A stretch of DNA of 64,000 nucleotides, taken from the NCBI GenBank assembly GCA_049724395.1, contig JAUGWO010000042.1, positions 186,001-250,000 of the forward strand. Reading direction: 5' to 3'. Below the pieces are notes generated by a model that was not told the DNA's origin, did no database searches, and saw only the letters and a program-made list of their open reading frames with translations. This stretch comes from Spongospora subterranea f. sp. subterranea. Its lineage: Eukaryota; Endomyxa: Phytomyxea; Phytomyxea; Plasmodiophorida. Below, piece by piece: positions 1-9,435 of the stretch; position 1 is the stretch's first letter; each line of letters starts with the position of its first letter. A program made the position numbers and the translations under genes.

Positions 1-78
1 GTCAATGGCACTAGATACCCTCTTCTTTCCAATATCGGGTCGGACGGTCATTTAAACGACCTAGCAGATGATTTTTAT

Positions 79-1045
79 CCCATTTTCTGACCCAGAATCG
101 AAAATCCTCTTTAAGATGAGAAGCAGTTCCGACGTACATTCCGTATGTCAAGAGAGCTGTTCAAAACAAGAGGGCCAATTGCGAAGCATGAAAACTCAAA
201 CTTGCAGAAGCGGGCGAGTTTTGGTTCTGCGACATCTATGACCGACAAAAGCTGTGGGACCGCTTGACTGCAAGCATCGAGGTGTGAAGCTCTGTTGCAA
301 AGGACCGGTTCATAATGCAGCTGTTTGCACAAGATTAACAGCACTCCTTTGAAGCTAATGAATTTCGTAAACTAAAGCAAGAGCGAGCCTTGCTTGATGC
401 TCGCATTGAGGTGGAAAAGAAGAAGAGCGAACAGCTACCTTGGCATGCGGAATGTACGTCGGAACTGCTTCTTATCATGAAGAGGATTTCCGATTCTGGG
501 TCAGAAAATGGGATAATTTTTTCCGAACACAGTGCCCTAAAACTGCTTGAAGATCTTACAGCTCTCAAAACCATCGAGAAAAGGTTGAAGAACAGCTCCA
601 AGTACGACTATTTGCGATTTCATGCAATCAAGCAATATTTCAGTTTACGTCAGAATTCTATGACAATGATGCAAGCCTCGAAACAAGTTGCATCAGCTTT
701 TTCCGAAAAACAATGAAAAGCAATGCAGATTCATATTCACGAAAATTATTAGACGATGGCGCGCGTTTTCTGATCTTTCGTGAATATGAAACAGCATTGT
801 TTTTCGGAAAATTTTTGCAACTTGTTTCGAGGCTTGCACCATTGTTGCCGAAAATTCTGACGTACTCAAATATTGTTTGATTGCATGAAATCGCAGATAG
901 TCGTACTTGGAGATGCCCTTAAACCTTTTCTCATGGTTTGGGAGCAATTTGGCTGAAAGATCTTCAAGCAGTTTTAGGGCACTGTGTTCGCAAAAAATTT
1001 CCCCATTTTCTGACCGGAATCGGACAATAGTGTCTTGTCGAAAGC
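79..1045. mobile_element. Folded fragments of a fungal-type DDE transposase
   Basis: Three pieces of one transposase N-terminal region lie here in alternating orientation. A plus-strand piece (about 390-747) encodes the motif SKYDYLRFHAIKQY followed by MMQASKQVA. A minus-strand piece (about 771-1045) encodes the same motifs with about 80-85% DNA identity by eye and faces it tail to tail. A third minus piece (79-163) mirrors 431-516. The KYDxLRxxAxxxY block followed by an ASK.VA helix resembles the N-terminus of DDE-superfamily endonucleases common in fungi. No catalytic DDE domain is present, so the pieces are non-coding relics. The family assignment rests on memory of the motif, without a search. 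Confidence 0.55.
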
Positions 1046-1254
1046 ATGGGCTAAAATACTCCAGAATCTTGTGAGTGTTTGATGACGAGTTGATTTTGGC
1101 TTGGTTGGCCTTTTTTTTTCTCCACAGCGTAGTTGTGCTATTCTTACAGTAACTGTTACGAAGATGTGATCCAGCTCCAAGGACCCATTTCACAAAACGA
1201 GGCCGTTGATGAATCAATTTCTTTGTCAGTCAAGACATCATCATTCGAAAAGTA

Positions 1255-1448
1255 AAAACATCGCCTTGATTGTCTTTAGATCAGCATCAGGCTCAGGTTC
1301 GGCCAAAGACTTTAAGCCAGACAACGAGGATCGTTTCATGACTGTTCAGAACGGTGGATACGACATCCGTTTAGTATGTCAGCCGCCGAACAGTCCGGAT
1401 ATGAACGTGGACCGGCTTCCTGTGATGCTGCTCTATGATTTGAAATAA
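1255..1448 (+). pseudogene. Mariner-like transposase fragment
   Basis: A short open stretch encodes GGYDIRLVCQPPNSPDMNV. This closely matches the second catalytic aspartate region of mariner-like transposases of the oomycete/fungal type (consensus G-[WF]-D-I-x-L-x-x-QPPNSPD-x-NV). The preceding residues (FKPDNEDRF) look like an eroded version of the first catalytic block, and the usual LDLGFF continuation is lost after NV. No terminal repeats were found, so this is a decayed internal fragment. It may belong to the same transposase class as the folded pieces just upstream. Confidence 0.6.
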
Positions 1449-2206
1449 CCTGAAGAATGCACAAGCAATTGTCATAAAAAATGACGACAACATGTTGCAG
1501 AACAATATAATCAATATATATGTTGAAGTTTTTTCTGGAAAAATAAGAATTCTACACAGCAGCGGTTTTTTAACGTGAAGGGGTGTGGTTTCATCTTTTG
1601 GAGCGAAAAAAAAGCCGGTACCGACCAGTTACTACGGAATACGGGAACGGAAAGGGGGTGCCATTTCCCGCGCAGGTTTTTTCAAAACGCAGAATATTTT
1701 TTTATACAGTGTACTTTTCCCGTGGACTATCAGCTTCATCTGGGTTGGGTCTGGAAGGTAAACTTCTTTGTGCTTGATTCTTAAATGCCGACGAATTGTG
1801 AAGGTATTCTTGGTGTTCCAAAACTAACAAATGTAATGGTTGGGTAGACGGTATCATGGCAATCGGATCATGGGGTAAGAACATACCTGGTTTACCTTCT
1901 TGGCGTTGCAGAACTTACAACTCCATTTGTTGCGTCCGTTTAGAACGATTTGCTCAATGTGAGCATTGACATCTGATAGGGTATTCCCTGACGAACTCGG
2001 TGCCGTTGAAAGAAGGTCACCCTCATTCTCCGACTCATATTCGCGAGTACAGTCGATATCATCGAATTCAATGACTTCGCAAAAAGTTTCATCATGATCT
2101 GGCATCGTTGACTTGCTGTCAATTACAAATTCACAATCGTCAATCGTGATTCGTGGGATGCAGAGCTGGATTACCAAGGGGACTCCGGACATGGGTTTGA
2201 CTGCAT

Positions 2207-2331
2207 ACCAACCTATTAGGATTATTGACTGCATACCAACCTATAATAGGATTATTGACTGCATACCAACCTATTAGGATTATTGACTGCATACCAACCT
2301 ATTAGGATTATTGACTGCATACCAACCCTTT
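2207..2331. repeat. Minisatellite, short array (4 units)
   Basis: Four to five units of GGATTATTGACTGCATACC-AACCTATTA lie here. Unit order by length is 28, 30, 28, 28 bp. The array sits between the left BED exon copy and the transposase arm, matching the start of the long array at 4.1-4.9 kb. It looks like the same array copied with the neighbouring exon. Confidence 0.9.
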
Positions 2332-3601
2332 TTCTAGACACAAACTGATTGCCAGAAAAATGTCAGGTCCGCCGATGGAAAGCCATCGTATTGACAAAGC
2401 GAACGATCATCTTATCAAATGGATCATCAATCATTCGCAGCCTTTCAATGTTGTTCACCAGGCTGACTTTATTGATTTTTGCGATACCCTGGAAAGACGT
2501 TATGTCGTGCCGTCGAGAGATACAGTGCGGACCAGGATTCTGAAGCATTGGGAAGCAACCCGTGTAAAAGTTCGCTCATTTCTTTTAAGGCACATCAGGA
2601 ATCGCAAGTGTAGCATCACTACTGATATGTGGACTTCTTCCGCTAAGAGAGGTCTGTACATTTACCTTATTTTTCTTTTGTAGTTACCAAACCTAAGCGC
2701 TTGTAGGGTATATGGTCGTTACTTTGCATTTTATTGACGACAATTGGGAAATTGTATCTATCATTGCTGGATTCATACGAGTGCTCTATCCTCACACCTC
2801 TGAGCGTCTGGCAGCTGCCCTGTTTAACTGTCTTATCGACATGCATCCGGATTTGCTTTCATCTGTGTGGACGAATCTCAGTCATAATCGAGACACTCAC
2901 CACTTGTAGGGCGTACCGTGTGGTATTTGGCCTTTCTTGTCCCTATTATTATACTGTGTGCAATAGTGCACGAACTATTATAATCGTGCATGTGTCCCTA
3001 TTATTATACTGTGTGTACGCCCTACAAGTGGTGAGTGTCTCGATTATGACTGAGATTCGTCCACACAGATGAAAGCAAATCCGGATGCATGTCGATAAGA
3101 CAGTTAAACAGGGCAGCTGCCAGACGCTCAGAGGTGTGAGGATAGAGCACTCGTATGAATCCAGCAATGATAGATACAATTTCCCAATTGTCGTCAATAA
3201 AATGCAAAGTAACGACCATATACCCTACAAGCGCTTAGGGTTTGGTAACTACAAAAGAAAAATAAGGTAAATGTACAGACCTCTCTTAGCGGAAGAAGTC
3301 CACATATCAGTAGTGATGCTACACTTGCGATTCCTGATGTGCCTTAAAAGAAATGAGCGAACTTTTACACGGGTTGCTTCCCAATGCTTCAGAATCCTGG
3401 TCCGCACTGTATCTCTCGACGGCACGACATAACGTCTTTCCAGGGTATCGCAAAAATCAATAAAGTCAGCCTGGTGAACAACATTGAAAGGCTGCGAATG
3501 ATTGAGGATCCATTTGATAAGATGATCGTTCGCTTTGTCAATATGATGGCTTTCCATCGGCAGACCTGACATTTTTCTGGCAATCAGTTTGTTTCTAGAA
3601 A
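2331..3601. repeat. Near-perfect 586-bp palindrome, 98-bp spacer
   Basis: Positions 2331-2916 and 3015-3601 are reverse complements, differing by only a handful of bases that I could see, mostly near the outer ends. The 98-bp spacer carries its own direct repeat: a 23-bp word starting TGTCCCTATTATTATACT occurs at 2938-2960 and 2993-3015. A short inverted word (GCAATAGTGCACGA against TTATAATCGTGC) lies between. The arms encode the same transposase segment, so a transcript would fold into a long hairpin. Confidence 0.9.
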
Positions 3602-4101
3602 CTTTAAAAAAGCCGTCGGTCAGCTTCATCTGGGTTGGGTCTGGAAGGTAAACTTCTTTGTGCTTGATTCTTAAATGCCGACGAATTGTGAAGGTATTCT
3701 TGGTGTTCCAAACCTAACAAATGTAATGGCTGGGTAGACGGTATCATGGCAATCGGATCATGGGGTAAGAACATACCTGCTTTACCTTCTTTGGCGTTGC
3801 AGAGCTTACAACTCCATTTGTTGCGTCCGTTTAGAACGATTTGCTCAATGTGAGCATTGACATCTGATAGGGTATTCCCTGACGAACTCGGTGCCGTTGA
3901 AAGAAGGTCACCCTCATTCTCCGACTCATATTCGCGAGTACAGTAGATATCATCGAATTCAATGACCTCGCAAAAAGTTTCATCATGATCTGGCATCGTT
4001 GACTTGCTGTCAATTACAAATTCACAATCGTCAATCGTGATTCGTGGGATGCAGAGCTGGATTACCAAGGGGACTCCGGACATGGGTTTGACTGCATACC
4101 A
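3015..4101 (-). pseudogene. hAT transposase, N-terminal half (right copy)
   Basis: Read on the minus strand from about 4101 the product begins MSGVPLVIQL, passes an acidic stretch and reaches a BED-type finger (W-S-C-K-L-C at about 3800). It continues with a basic linker and then the hAT core start, with RKCSITTDMWTSSAKRG around 3300. A short GT..AG intron separates this from MVVTLHFIDDNWEIVS, the usual continuation after the first catalytic Asp (TTDxWTS). The reading ends at the palindrome centre, so the later catalytic residues and the dimerisation domain are absent. The 1729-2205 segment repeats the first exon and 2331-2916 repeats the second half in inverted form. Transposase identity is firm from the TTDMWTS block. 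Confidence 0.75.
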
Positions 4102-4885
4102 ACCTATTAGGATTATTGACTGCATACCAACCTATAATAGGATTATTGACTGCATACCAACCTATTAGGATTATTGACTGCATACCAACCTATAATAGGA
4201 TTATTGACTGCATACCAACCTATTAGGATTATTGACTGCATACCAACCTATAATAGGATTATTGACTGCATACCAACCTATTAGGATTATTGACTGCATA
4301 CCAACCTATAATAGGATTATTGACTGCATACCAACCTATTAGGATTATTGACTGCATACCAACCTATAATAGGATTATTGACTGCATACCAACCTATTAG
4401 GATTATTGACTGCATACCAACCTATAATAGGATTATTGACTGCATACCAACCTATTAGGATTATTGACTGCATACCAACCTATTAGGATTATTGACTGCA
4501 TACCAACCTATAATAGGATTATTGACTGCATACCAACCTATTAGGATTATTGACTGCATACCAACCTATAATAGGATTATTGACTGCATACCAACCTATA
4601 ATAGGATTATTGACTGCATACCAACCTATTAGGATTATTGACTGCATACCAACCTATAATAGGATTATTGACTGCATACCAACCTATTAGGATTATTGAC
4701 TGCATACCAACCTATTAGGATTATTGACTGCATACCAACCTATTAGGATTATTGACTGCATACCAACCTATAATAGGATTATTGACTGCATACCAACCTA
4801 TTAGGATTATTGACTGCATACCAACCTATTAGGATTATTGACTGCATACCAACCTATTAGGATTATTGACTGCAAACCAACCCTA
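4095..4885. repeat. Minisatellite, 27 units of 28/30 bp
   Basis: About 27 head-to-tail units follow the right BED exon. Units are either 28 bp, joined by the palindrome CCTATTAGG (S), or 30 bp, joined by CCTATAATAGG (L). The order read here is (SL)x6 followed by S S L S L L S L S S S L S S S. The first twelve units form a clean 58-bp higher-order repeat. The last unit has CAAACC for CATACC and ends in CCCTATATATAG. Units show almost no other substitutions, implying recent expansion. Confidence 0.95.
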
Positions 4886-4905
4886 TATATAGATATACCT
4901 GGTTG

Positions 4906-4976
4906 GAGTCGACTCCGAGTTGACTCAGCAAAACCTGGAGTCACTCCGAGTCGACTCCATCATAAACTGGAGTCAT
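4906..4976. repeat. GGAGTCGACTCC palindromic cluster
   Basis: Between the minisatellite and the next element lie several close copies of GGAGTCGACTCC and partial variants (CTGGAGTCACTCC, GAGTCGACTCC). Clusters of this palindrome are common near the ends of some hAT-type elements, so this may be a remnant of a transposon terminus. I could not find a matching partner on the other side. Confidence 0.5.
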
Positions 4977-4978
4977 AA

Positions 4979-6418
4979 TGATAATTCGGAATGTGTCACC
5001 CCGTTTCCGCTCTCGAGCACGTATGTTAACTGGGTCGCGCCACGGGGCTTTGTCAAAAGCAATTTTTACCAACTTGTGTCATGTCGATGCCACGTCAAGA
5101 TATCCTGACGTTTGTGCAGCTTCAGCTGGATATTGGCGCGTCTAACACCAACATTCTTGAGGCCTTCCGGTGGAGTACCAGCTAGAAATTAGTTTACGCA
5201 CTTTGCAACGATGGATTTCCAAGAATGATTTGATACGCTCGCAGGCTCCCAGTCTAAGAGATCGCGTTCAGGCATGCTACCCGACGTTCGCGCCAAAATT
5301 AGGTCTGGGCTATCGCTACAGCGTATTCTGCATCACCTGAAAGCAGAATACGGTGTCACTATGTCCGAACGATCCCTCAGGACGATTCTACAAAACTCTG
5401 GGAACGGTATTGCGGTGCGACAAAAAACGTCCCACAACAGCTGGTCGAGCGTATGGTCGCTGTCGAATCACAAAACCAGGGGCGCAACCTAGGCTGTCGT
5501 ACGATGACCTTACAAATCCGCGATCAATCCGAAGTGAACGTCATTCGTGATGCCGTCTCTTTGGCGGCGCCTTGATCCACTTGCTGTCGCGGCAAGGAGA
5601 AAAATCGCGGCTGCAGCGGCGCGAGTACAGCGTCCCTGGCCCTAATGCTTTTTGGCATTTTGACCAGACCGACAAACTTCGTCAGTTCGGCTTCGAAATC
5701 CATGCTTGCATCGATGGGTGGTCGCGCAAGATTCTTTGGCTACATGTTGGGGCATCGAATCGTCTTCCCGAATTGGTGCTCGCCTATTATATAGATGCAG
5801 TTGAGAAAATGCAATGTATGCCAAAACGTCAACGATCAGACTGCGGCGCCGAAAACACTTTGGTCGCTGGTGTACAACTTCACTTCCAAGGCGACAACAG
5901 CCACACTTTTGGTCGCTCTGTATCCAACCAGCGTATTGAAGCTTGGTGGAACCAGCTCTATGCTTTTGGGCTTGAGTTTTGGATAACATTCTTCAAAAAT
6001 TTAGAGCGTTCAGGGAGTTATAACCTCGATGACAGCTACGAACGTCGATGCGCGATTTTCGTTTTCGGTTGATCTGATCGAGGCCACATTGGATCGGATA
6101 TTTAACATGTGGAACAACCACAAGATGCGTAAGACGGCCAAGAACCCGGGAGGTGTTCCGAGCGTATCAATCATTTTTGGAAATCCATCGTTGCAAAGTG
6201 CGAAAACTAATCTCTAGCTGGTACTCCACCCGAAGAGCCTCAAGAATGTTGGTATTAGACGCGCCAATATCCAGCTGAAGCTGCACAAACGTCAGGATAT
6301 CTTGACGTGGCATCGACATGACACAAATTGGTAAAACTTGCCTTTGACAAAGACCATGGCGCGACCCAGTTAACATACGTGTTCGAGAGCGGAAACGGAC
6401 ACATTCCGAATTACCGTA
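4979..6418 (+). mobile_element. Foldback DNA element with rve-type transposase
   Basis: About 250-260 bp at the left end (4979-5240) recur inverted at the right end (6167-6418). The inverted segment is not a simple terminal repeat, because it contains the start of the transposase gene (both copies encode MSMPRQDILTFVQLQLD). Between the arms lies an integrase-like core with GPNAFWHFDQTDKL, IHACIDGWSRKILWL, a DCGAENT block and NQRIEAWW, followed by a C-terminal WNNHKMRK motif. These motifs match the stand-alone rve/integrase-core proteins found repeatedly in invertebrate, fish and fungal genomes. No capsid, protease or reverse transcriptase is present, so I treat it as a plain DNA transposon of uncertain superfamily. 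The coding frame is interrupted in a few places. Confidence 0.7.
5093..6190 (+). pseudogene. rve-core transposase, interrupted
   Basis: The product starts with a short helical region (QLQLDIGASN, then LRTLQRWISKND), continues through a helix-turn-helix-like segment (RILHHLKAEYGV, MSERSLRTIL) and reaches the rve catalytic core at about 5640-5960. Visible core residues are the first Asp in HFDQTDKL, the DGWSRK strand and the second Asp in RSDCGAENT; NQRIEAWWNQL follows. The C-terminal WNNHKMRKTAKNP block at about 6110 normally lies near the end of this protein family. The remainder is replaced by the inverted arm. The gene is no longer a single open frame. Confidence 0.65.
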
Positions 6419-6462
6419 CTTAACAAAATAAAAAACCACACAAAAAATCACAATTTCGGAGC

Positions 6463-6795
6463 TACTCAGACTCTTGTACTTTTGATAAGCCCCAAATCCC
6501 ACTTTTTTGGGGAAAAGTCTTATCTTCAAGTTACCTATTTTTGTCTTGGACGCACTGTAGATGCTACTTACGTGGTCCCAGATGCCTTCTGGAACTTGTA
6601 ATGAGGGCGCAAGCCCTGAATGTTAACTTGGCTTTGTTGAGTGTAACTGAGAAATGTCTGTGATTGTCACGGAGATACACTTAAGCGTATAATAACTGAC
6701 ACCTAAGTGCATATAAGGAAATAAGACCCCATTTTGCTTCAGACCCCAAACCCCATGTCATTTTTACCATATTCTTATGAAAAGTTTTTACTGTA
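6463..6795 (-). mobile_element. Tc1/mariner-type MITE, one end missing
   Basis: This segment is the reverse complement of the complete MITE at 45745-46101. Shared landmarks are CCCACTTTTTTGGG, GCACTGTAGATGCTACTTACGTGG and CACTTAAG near the middle. The right end finishes AGTTTTTACTG followed by TA, matching the terminal repeat of the other copy. The left terminal repeat is absent or eroded. The two copies differ at many positions, so they are not very recent. Confidence 0.8.
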
Positions 6796-7081
6796 TTTTG
6801 GAACGAGGGTGCATAAATTACGCACTGCCTATAGAAAGTTTTGGTAATCGAAAGTGTTTTGGCTCAGAAAGCGGTACAGCACAGTCCTACATGTGGAGAC
6901 TGGGTTAAAGGCTGCGCTAAGCCATTTTGCTTCTCACTTGCCAATTGATATTAATAGTTTAGGGACGCTGTACAGTGTACACCCTGGCCTGATTAGCTCA
7001 GGTACAATATACTGAACATTGCAGATAATGAATGGGAGTCAATATATCATAATGATATTGCTGAAATCGGCATATTACTAA

Positions 7082-9431
7082 ATGATCGCACAGGCTGACA
7101 ATCGCGACAATCGCTATCCTCAATTAGAGGTGAAACGACTTTCTATCATCAGTCTTATTCAGGAAATAGAATCTGAGGAGCTAGATGAACCCGGCCCATA
7201 TATAAATGACGCTTGTGAAAGGATTCTAGAATATGTATGCAGGCGTTCGTATTATTTGGTCAAGTCTCATCGATTTTAGGCGTCTCTAGCCGATACGAAT
7301 CCTGATACTTTAACTCACACTTGCATGATGGTAGACATGCTTGTTGACACCATGGAGGGGGTTTCCGAATTCTCGTTGCATTTAGACAACATTGTTGCAA
7401 TATTCAAACGATTGTTAATTTATCTTGGGACGGATATGCATAGGACAGTTAGAGACTCTTGTATGCTTATAATCTCCAAGCTTGACGGTAGGCCTCCTTG
7501 GATTCACCTACTTGCTATTACTAAATCGTATTGCAGAGATGAAAGATGACAAGCATTTTATTTTGGCTCTGTTAGCGTATTGCAATGGTCGAGTTCAACC
7601 CAGGGTCTGCGAACTGTGTATAGGTTGGATAACGCAGATCCTTATTCAATCTCCATACCTCAATAGGCCTGCAACGCTTTATCGTGCAATATTCACAATA
7701 TCTAAACAAGTTGCGTCTGAATCCAAGAACAAAGTTTTATTTGCTGCCGCGAAATTGCTAAGCTGTTGTTTTACTCTGCGCCCTCTCCTGTTATTGCCTT
7801 ACTTTGAGGGTTTAGACCAAGAAACAAAAAGGGTATTAGCTTGTCAACTCCCTAACGTGGTTTCTGTTGTTTCAATGCCATTTGGTCGAGATGGTGTCGA
7901 TCTACTTTGCCATATATTGAATGGTGAGAGCGCTGGCGAGGACAAACCCGTTTCTGTAGAAAGTGCGACGCTTCTGGAACAGTTTCTGAATCTGAAGGCC
8001 CCACGTTTGACGCCAAGCATGTTGAACCTTCTGTATCATCCTGATGTTATCCAGGCTCTGGTTCGGTATATCACTCGTTGCGAAAATCCTAATCCTGATC
8101 CGGACAACGTCGCAGATCACATGCATCTAAAGCGCTCGTTCCGTGCTGTAAATCTCTTGATCCGTCCTTCTCGTTATTCACATGCCTTATTGAAAGAGCA
8201 TGGCGCAGTAATCGCACAGATTTTGATAACGGAAGGGTTTACGCCAGGGTCATCCAATCTTTATCACGTTTGTTGTTTATTGTTATATCTGCTAGATCGA
8301 TATCCTTTTGCTGTCTGCCGTGCAGTGATGTCATGTTCAGTTTTGAATGCAGCTTCTCCTTTTCGAGCAATACTCAAGGCTATATCGCATCCACTGGTCC
8401 CACAGCTGTTGCAAAAAATTGCAAGCCATCCATGTTTATTTCCTTTGCTTAATGAAGGGAAACTTTTGGATCAGCTAACTGCAGTAGCTGTAGACGGTGA
8501 AGATCAAGACTCTATAGGGGCAACTAAAACCATAATCTACCTTCTTGAAACATGGTCAACATTATCTGAGTCAAGGACGTTGTTGAATCGGACTTTCGTG
8601 GAGTTCATTGTTTCATCACCCATAACTGCAAACTCGATTGATATACTTCTGGGTTTTGCTCGCATCGCCGTCTCTCGTCGAAATATTGGAACTGTTGACA
8701 TCCGTGATGACTTGCTTATCAAAGAAATGAGCGACATGCACATCAGTTTTTCTGTTGCTAAAATCGACGCAACTTCACAGCTGGAAGGTATGCCTTGTAG
8801 TGAACTGTCTGGTAATAGTTTGGAAGAAGGCTCGGTTAAGCACACCAACATCGATTCAGATATTACAGAAACAGCTTGTGTCCATAATCCTGTTCCACCA
8901 ATGGATGAAGAATTTCGCAAGGTTTTACAGGAAATATGGGATGTTCTTGAATCATCAACGCCGATGCTGACCCAGATTTTGATCGATGATCGAGTTTGGG
9001 ATGGGGATGTTATCAACAATGAACGGGTATCTCTTCTTACATTGGTACTTTCTGTCATTGTTACCAATCCACCAGCTTGTTTGCATCTTCCACAATCCTT
9101 TTTCCCTATTATGTGGGGCTGGAGCTGTGATCCTTTTGTTAGCCCTATTGTGCATGCTAAGCTGCATAAGTTATGGAAGGTTGTATTTGCTGACCCATAT
9201 ATATTTTCGTCCGTTTTCAGTGAGAAAGGAGAATCCGTGGTACAAGCGGTTGCCTATTGGTCACAGTGCAAATCCGTTTGGACGATACATAGTGTTATGG
9301 ACGATCTTTACAGGTCATCAGTGGAACTGCTTCAAAAACAACTTTCGCAAAGCTCGCAATTTGACAACACTCTTCAAGGGCATTCCAGTCGAACGTTGAG
9401 TCAGAAAGAACAAAGCACAGTTGATAGATAA
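7082..9431 (+). CDS. HEAT/ARM-like helical-repeat protein (hypothetical)
   Basis: At least three exons: 7082-~7232, ~7280-~7488 and ~7536-9431, with introns bounded by GTATGCAG..TTTTAG and GTAGGCC..TTGCAG. The protein is about 760 residues long and mostly helical, with repeated blocks such as LFAAAKLLSCCFTLRPLL and LFPLLNEGKLLDQL that resemble HEAT or armadillo repeats. A central acidic linker lies near 8790-8900. No catalytic motif, signal peptide or membrane segment is apparent. I do not recognise the family; a role as a large helical scaffold is inference. The start is the first ATG after an in-frame break. It ends 4 bp from the stop of the convergent PIGB gene. Confidence 0.75.
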
Positions 9432-9435
9432 AAAT

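Larger units (their letters stand above)
1729..4885. mobile_element. Rearranged BED-finger hAT transposon with palindrome
   Basis: The element is built from three modules. Module A is a BED-type zinc-finger exon on the minus strand, present twice as direct copies (1729-2205 and 3620-4100). Module B is the N-terminal half of an hAT transposase, present as two inverted copies (2331-2916 plus, 3015-3601 minus). Module M is a 28/30-bp minisatellite directly upstream of A on the minus strand (2207-2331 and about 4095-4885). The right-hand set M-A-B on the minus strand looks like the original order. The left-hand set has B flipped. Neither copy has the C-terminal hATC dimerisation region, so the element cannot encode a full transposase. 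Confidence 0.75.

Noticed and set aside
1729-4100. Pair of direct repeats read as LTRs
   Set aside because: The repeated segment encodes a BED finger exon of an hAT transposase, and no retroelement genes lie between the copies.
4095-4885. CRISPR array
   Set aside because: The units are contiguous with no unique spacers, and the surrounding genes are eukaryotic with introns.
5093-6190. Polinton or retroviral integrase
   Set aside because: Only an integrase-like core with DNA-transposon-like arms is present; there is no polymerase, capsid, protease or reverse transcriptase nearby.
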